This document shows, one piece after another, positions 60,568 to 64,000 of a stretch of 64,000 nucleotides of DNA. The notes beneath the pieces were generated by a model. The model did no database searches. It was given only the letters and a program-made list of their open reading frames with translations, and had not been told where the DNA came from. Both the position numbers and the translations under genes were made by a program. The stretch is from Rhodopirellula sp. SM50 (GTDB lineage: Bacteria > Planctomycetota > Planctomycetia > Pirellulales > Pirellulaceae), in contig NZ_NTFY01000074.1 of assembly GCF_002289565.1 (NCBI RefSeq), positions 22,966-86,965 of the forward strand. The letters are read 5' to 3'. Position 1 is the stretch's first letter. Each line of letters opens with the position of its first letter.

Positions 60568-60915
60568 ATGGCCAAAAAACAACGCATCCCTCACAAGTTC
60601 TTGCCCTGGATCGATGCCCGCAAGAAGTTTCGATTGTCCAACGCCCACATTCAAATGGCCCGCGAATTGGGGCTCAGTCCCAAGCGTTTTGGCGATTACG
60701 CCGACACCACGGACCAACCTTGGAAGGTGCCGCTGCCGCAATTCATCGAGAATCAGTATGAAAAGCAATTCGGCAAGCAACGTCCGGATGTCGTGATGTC
60801 GATCGAAGAGATCGCCGCGGCCCACGTCGCCAAGCGTGCCCAGCGCAAAGCGGAAAACCTGAAAGCCAGGCAGAACGAATCACCGCAAGACCTCCCTCCA
60901 AACTCTTCCGAATGA
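60568..60915 (+). CDS. Conserved small protein of unknown function
   Basis: 115 aa. Begins MAKKQRIPHKFLPWIDARKK, a stretch I recognise as a conserved hypothetical protein found in several phyla, with HIQMARELGLSPKRFGDYAD and PLPQFIENQYEKQFGKQRPD after it. Basic and helical, without signal peptide or metal motif, so cytoplasmic. First gene of a run with the nitroreductase (6 bp) and the hydrolase (22 bp after). Function unknown. Confidence 0.85.
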   Translation: MAKKQRIPHKFLPWIDARKKFRLSNAHIQMARELGLSPKRFGDYADTTDQPWKVPLPQFIENQYEKQFGKQRPDVVMSIEEIAAAHVAKRAQRKAENLKARQNESPQDLPPNSSE

Positions 60916-60921
60916 GTCCGC

Positions 60922-61497
60922 ATGGATCCCACCTTGATTACCGAAGTGATTCGCAACCGGCGTACAGTCAAGCCGGGACAGATGTCAGATCGACCGATCG
61001 ACCGCGACATCATTGAGGAGATTTTGCAGAACGCGAACTGGGCCCCGACGCATGGCATGACGCAGCCGTGGCGGTTCAAAGTCTACCAGGGGCAATCGCG
61101 ACACGAATTGGCCAATTTCCTCGCCGCGACCTATAAGGCGATCACGCCGCCGGAGTCCTTCAAGCAGGCCAAGTATGACAAGTTCTGTGTGAACCCCACC
61201 CTTGCCGGGGCCGTGATCGCGGTCGGCATGAAACGGCAGGAGAGCGGGAAGATCACGGAGCTGGACGAGATCATGGCTGTCGCTTGCGCGGTGCAGAACA
61301 TGCACCTGACCGCCACCGCCCATGGTGTGGGAGGCTTTTGGTCCACCAATGTCGCTGCGATGAGCGATGAAATGCGTGACCACATGGGACTGGCCCCCAG
61401 CGACCGAGCGTTGGGGTTATTCTACTTGGGGTATCTGGGCGGCGATTGGCCGTCGAGTGCACGAGAAGACATCGCGACCAAGGTCACGTGGGCGTAA
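60922..61497 (+). CDS. Nitroreductase-family flavoprotein
   Basis: 191 aa. The FMN-binding start IRNRRTVKPGQMSDRPIDRD, the NANWAPTHGMTQPWRFKVYQ segment and the GGFWSTNVA motif with LGYLGGDWP near the C-terminus fit the small single-domain nitroreductase family (YdjA-like). It should bind FMN and use NAD(P)H to reduce nitro or quinone-like compounds; the natural substrate is not known. 6 bp after the 115-aa gene and 22 bp before the hydrolase gene. Confidence 0.93.
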   Translation: MDPTLITEVIRNRRTVKPGQMSDRPIDRDIIEEILQNANWAPTHGMTQPWRFKVYQGQSRHELANFLAATYKAITPPESFKQAKYDKFCVNPTLAGAVIAVGMKRQESGKITELDEIMAVACAVQNMHLTATAHGVGGFWSTNVAAMSDEMRDHMGLAPSDRALGLFYLGYLGGDWPSSAREDIATKVTWA

Positions 61498-61519
61498 CAC
61501 GCATCCGGGAGAGTTTGCC

Positions 61520-62797
61520 ATGAGCGAGCGGAAAACCACGGACCTGACGACGCCCGCCAAAGCGTGGACGGTTCGGCGTCTGGCGACGGCAGCGACGCAA
61601 CCGCGGAACCTCTTTTTCTGCTCGCTGCTCTTCGGGCTGAGTTGCATCCTCGTTGAGCCGACTTCGATAGGTCGGGTCGTCGGCGAGTGGACGTTGTCGC
61701 GCTCTCAAGTTCAGGCGTCGGCATCGAACGTGGGGCGGCCATTGGATGTCAGGCTGGTGGTCGACGCTGTTCAAGCCAGGTTGCCGCGTGAAAACTTATT
61801 GCTGTATCGCAATCCGCACGGCCAGCCGGTTCCCGCCCAAACCCCAGACGACTGGTCCAAGCGCCGGCGAGCGATCGTGGAGGGGATGCAATCGGTGATG
61901 GGGCGACTGCCCGGTGCGGAGAAACGCTGCGCGCTGGACATGCAAGTCGTCTCAGCCGTCCAGCGGTCGGGATACTTGGAGCAGCTGATCACGTACCAGT
62001 CCGAGCCTGGCTCGCGGGTCCCCGCCTACCTGTTGATCCCCGACTCGGTTGGCAAGAACTCGGCCGGCAAAACGTCCGCCGTCTTGTGTTTGCACCCGAC
62101 CGACAACCAGATCGGCCACAAGGTCGTCATCGATCGCAACGCCAGAGCGAATCGCCAGTATGCCAGTGAGTTGGCCGAGCGGGGGTATGTGACGCTTGCG
62201 CCGAGCTATCCGTTGCTGGCCAACTATCAACCCGATCTCCAATCGCTGGGGTGGCAAAGCGGGACGTTGAAGGCGGTCTGGGACAACATGCGTGGATTGG
62301 ACGTGTTGGAATCACTGCCGTTTGTCGATGCCCGCGGATTCGGTTGCATCGGTCATTCACTCGGCGGGCACAACGCTGTTTACACCGCGGTGTTCGACGA
62401 CCGCATTAAAGTGATCGTTTCAAGCTGTGGTCTGGATTCGTATCTCGATTATTACGGCGGCGATGAGGCGCGTTGGTTGCCCGAACAGGGATGGTGCCAA
62501 ACCCGCTACATGCCCCGGTTGGCCGATTATCGTGGTCGGCTGGAACAGATCCCATTCGACTTTCATGAGATGATCGGTGCACTCGCTCCCCGACATGTCT
62601 TGATCTCCGCGCCACTGCATGACGGCAACTTCCAGGCCGCCAGCGTGGATCGAATCGCCAAAGCGGCCGGCGCGGTCTACACGTTGCTGGGCCATCCCGA
62701 TCGGCTTCGCGTCGAGCATCCTGATTGTGACCACGACTTCCCGATCGCAATCCGGCAACGGGCCTACCAACTGTTCGACGAAGTGCTGCAGCGTTGA
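61520..62797 (+). CDS. Alpha/beta-hydrolase, acetylxylan-esterase/dienelactone-hydrolase-like, exported
   Basis: 425 aa from ATG 61520 with GGGAGAG 8 bp upstream; upstream starts overlap the nitroreductase gene. A hydrophobic segment at ~30-46 (LFFCSLLFGLSCILVEP) is a likely signal or anchor after a basic start. The catalytic domain contains GHSLGG (S280), a preceding HPTDNQIG loop, an acid segment ISAPLHDGNF and a histidine in HPDCDHDFP near 407. This architecture fits esterases acting on acetylated sugars or dienelactone-like substrates; the exact substrate is unknown. Third gene of the run started by the 115-aa protein. Confidence 0.9.
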   Translation: MSERKTTDLTTPAKAWTVRRLATAATQPRNLFFCSLLFGLSCILVEPTSIGRVVGEWTLSRSQVQASASNVGRPLDVRLVVDAVQARLPRENLLLYRNPHGQPVPAQTPDDWSKRRRAIVEGMQSVMGRLPGAEKRCALDMQVVSAVQRSGYLEQLITYQSEPGSRVPAYLLIPDSVGKNSAGKTSAVLCLHPTDNQIGHKVVIDRNARANRQYASELAERGYVTLAPSYPLLANYQPDLQSLGWQSGTLKAVWDNMRGLDVLESLPFVDARGFGCIGHSLGGHNAVYTAVFDDRIKVIVSSCGLDSYLDYYGGDEARWLPEQGWCQTRYMPRLADYRGRLEQIPFDFHEMIGALAPRHVLISAPLHDGNFQAASVDRIAKAAGAVYTLLGHPDRLRVEHPDCDHDFPIAIRQRAYQLFDEVLQR

Positions 62798-62813
62798 TCC
62801 AATGTGGCGTACG

Positions 62814-62864
62814 CTTCCAGCTTGCGTCGGGGTTCCAACTTGCGTGGGTTTCCAGCTTGCCGCT
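62814..62864. repeat. Three tandem 17-bp repeats
   Basis: Three imperfect copies of a ttccagcttgcgt-containing unit (62814-62830, 62831-62847, 62848-62864) lie between two convergent genes. Each differs by a few bases. Confidence 0.6.
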
Positions 62865-62873
62865 GACTGCTGT

Positions 62874-62892
62874 GGCAAGCAAGATGCTTGCC
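62874..62892. terminator. Perfect 8-bp hairpin between convergent genes
   Basis: ggcaagca (62874-62881) pairs with tgcttgcc (62885-62892) with a 3-bp loop. No T-run follows, so it may be a bidirectional terminator or part of a repeat. Confidence 0.45.
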
Positions 62893-62898
62893 CCGCGT

Positions 62899-63234
62899 TC
62901 ACTCCGCGGCAAGCATTTTTTCGACGGCCTGGCGGCCGGTCATTCCGATTTCAATTCCGAGCGCTTTGGCTTGTGGCGTCGCGTCGACGATGGTTGCGTC
63001 GAACAGGTCTTCGGGTTCGACCAGGGGGACGCTGGGGGTGCCCTTGGCGATGGCGATAGCTTGATTGAACTCGGTGGGCGTCACCATGTCGTAGATGCCG
63101 CATCCGACGATGCCTCGACGCGTGAGGATCGAACAGTACTGACCGTTCTCCCAGCGATTGCTGATACCGATCGCCGATCCGTTGCGGAAGGTCAATTCAC
63201 GCGTTGTTGATCGGGGAAGCTTTTCATCGTTCAT
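62899..63234 (-). CDS. DUF1805-family protein
   Basis: 111 aa from ATG 63234, overlapping the preceding stop as ATGA (63231-63234). The conserved parts are QYCSILTRRGIVGCGIYDMV and IVDATPQAKALGIEIGMTGR, which match DUF1805. The family fold is known but its biochemical role is not. Cytoplasmic, no signal. Translationally coupled to the VOC protein. Confidence 0.88.
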   Translation of the reverse strand: MNDEKLPRSTTRELTFRNGSAIGISNRWENGQYCSILTRRGIVGCGIYDMVTPTEFNQAIAIAKGTPSVPLVEPEDLFDATIVDATPQAKALGIEIGMTGRQAVEKMLAAE

Positions 63235-63698
63235 TGCTGCTCCCCCGAATCGGGCGTAGAGCCGGTCCGATCGAAAACCTCGACACAATGGCCGTCGGGA
63301 TCGTAGAACCAGAGTTGCATGCATCCATCGGGACGCTTTCGCGGGCCGCCTTGGATCCGCACGCCGGCTGATAGAAGGATTTGGTGTGCCAGCTCTGCGT
63401 CGTCGACTTCGAACGCAAAGTGATGCGTCAATCCGGAGGAGACTTGATCCGGATCCAGGCCTCCACCGGGCTCGGAGCTCCCTGCCATGGTCTCGATCAG
63501 ATGGACTTGGGTGGCGCCGGCTTGCAGCCAGTGTCCCGGAAAGCCGAAATCCGGCCGATCGACTTCCACCATCCCGAGCAGGTCTCGATAAAAATCGCGG
63601 CTGCGTGACAGGTCATCCACGACGATCGTCACGTGGTCAATCGCTTTGACACGGATCACGGATGCCGCGTTGTTCGTTGAAGTCGATGAGATCATCAT
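63231..63698 (-). CDS. VOC-superfamily (glyoxalase/bleomycin-resistance-like) metalloprotein
   Basis: 155 aa. The VOC pattern is complete in one domain: DHVTIVVDDLSRSRDFYRDL with metal-ligand H22, HLIETM, LTHHFAFEV and a final DPDGHCVEVFD glutamate. VOC proteins bind a divalent metal and act as isomerases, dioxygenases or binding proteins; the substrate here is unknown. ATG 63698 or 63695. Its stop overlaps the DUF1805 start, so the two are coupled. Confidence 0.92.
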   Translation of the reverse strand: MMISSTSTNNAASVIRVKAIDHVTIVVDDLSRSRDFYRDLLGMVEVDRPDFGFPGHWLQAGATQVHLIETMAGSSEPGGGLDPDQVSSGLTHHFAFEVDDAELAHQILLSAGVRIQGGPRKRPDGCMQLWFYDPDGHCVEVFDRTGSTPDSGEQQ

Positions 63699-64000
63699 GA
63701 ATCACGAAAAATTTGAAACCGGCGGAATGAGAAACCACAGACACCTGACGCCTTTTCTGCGGCTCGCTAGAAATAAAGTTGACGGGGCACAAGGTAGTTT
63801 AACCATCGGGGAGGCCGTGTGCTCAATCTCGCCGGATGGTTCCCATTTGAATGCAGGTGGCATCACGGCCTGTCGATTGAATCAGCCGTTTGGCGCGAGC
63901 CTACGGGCCCTAGTGCTTCATCCAGATTTAATTTTCGGGTTGCGTTTGTCGAGCGGAAAAGGGGTCAGGTACCAAAAACCAAATGGCCCGCAGGGTGCTT
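63699..64000. other. Intergenic end region with element B fragment and transposon-edge-like tag
   Basis: No gene seen in the last 300 bp. Positions 63882-63912 are a 31-bp perfect inverse copy of the arm of element B (3206-3236). At 63961-63973 the tag ggggtcaggtacc occurs, sharing gggtcaggt with 50721-50729. In planctomycetes such tags often lie beside REP-associated transposase genes, so a mobile element may begin here; it is cut off by the window end. Confidence 0.5.

Overview
The window looks like chromosomal DNA of a Planctomycetota bacterium, most probably a Pirellulaceae (Rhodopirellula-like) lineage. The evidence is a giant secreted protein with the planctomycete LEPR-like N-terminal motif and a C-terminal dockerin pair, an ECF sigma factor next to HxxxCxxC-zinc-finger kinases, a secreted sulfatase, many Sec-secreted proteins of unknown function, weak Shine-Dalgarno sites and numerous small palindromic interspersed repeats. 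No tRNA, rRNA, CRISPR array or complete transposase was seen.

Layout. 1-3990 (minus strand): a signalling cluster of an ECF sigma factor, a 97-aa zinc-finger protein, a degenerate kinase (pseudokinase) with leucine-rich repeats, and a zinc-finger Ser/Thr kinase that runs off the left edge. 4292-31741 (plus): one gene of about 27.4 kb encoding a ~9150-residue mosaic surface or secreted protein (LEPR motif, beta-rich modules, RTX calcium-binding arrays, FG-GAP-like repeats, LamG, CSLREA/beta-helix, leucine-rich, jelly-roll, PKD and cadherin-like modules, dockerin). It holds a nearly identical in-frame 990-bp tandem duplication. 31.9-39.0 kb: an esterase, a DUF3160 protein, an orphan membrane protein, a two-domain LamG/beta-propeller protein, and two decayed genes, one of them pectate-lyase-like. 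39.4-45.9 kb (minus): a tightly coupled three-gene operon of one unfamiliar 1091-aa secreted protein and two PDZ-plus-Sel1-repeat proteins; this is the best candidate for an undescribed system. 46.4-50.3 kb: a sulfatase and several secreted proteins without known family. 50.5-53.4 kb: repeats, two Uma2-type remnants, a SnoaL-like protein and a four-TM Ser/Thr kinase with a zinc ribbon. 53.6-56.0 kb: an OPT-family transporter with a small membrane partner. 56.2-64.0 kb: a cupin, a DUF2256 protein, a right-handed beta-helix protein, small secreted proteins, a three-gene run ending in a nitroreductase and an acetylxylan-esterase-like hydrolase, and a VOC/DUF1805 pair.

The sigma factor, zinc-finger protein and kinases are probably one extracytoplasmic signalling module, and the sigma gene is divergent from the giant surface gene. 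The esterases, sulfatase, beta-helix and beta-propeller proteins fit a polysaccharide-degrading lifestyle, with two decayed genes showing turnover of that gene set. Interspersed repeats include a small palindromic element inserted inside another repeat family, with an uninterrupted copy of the host repeat 47 kb away in the same window.
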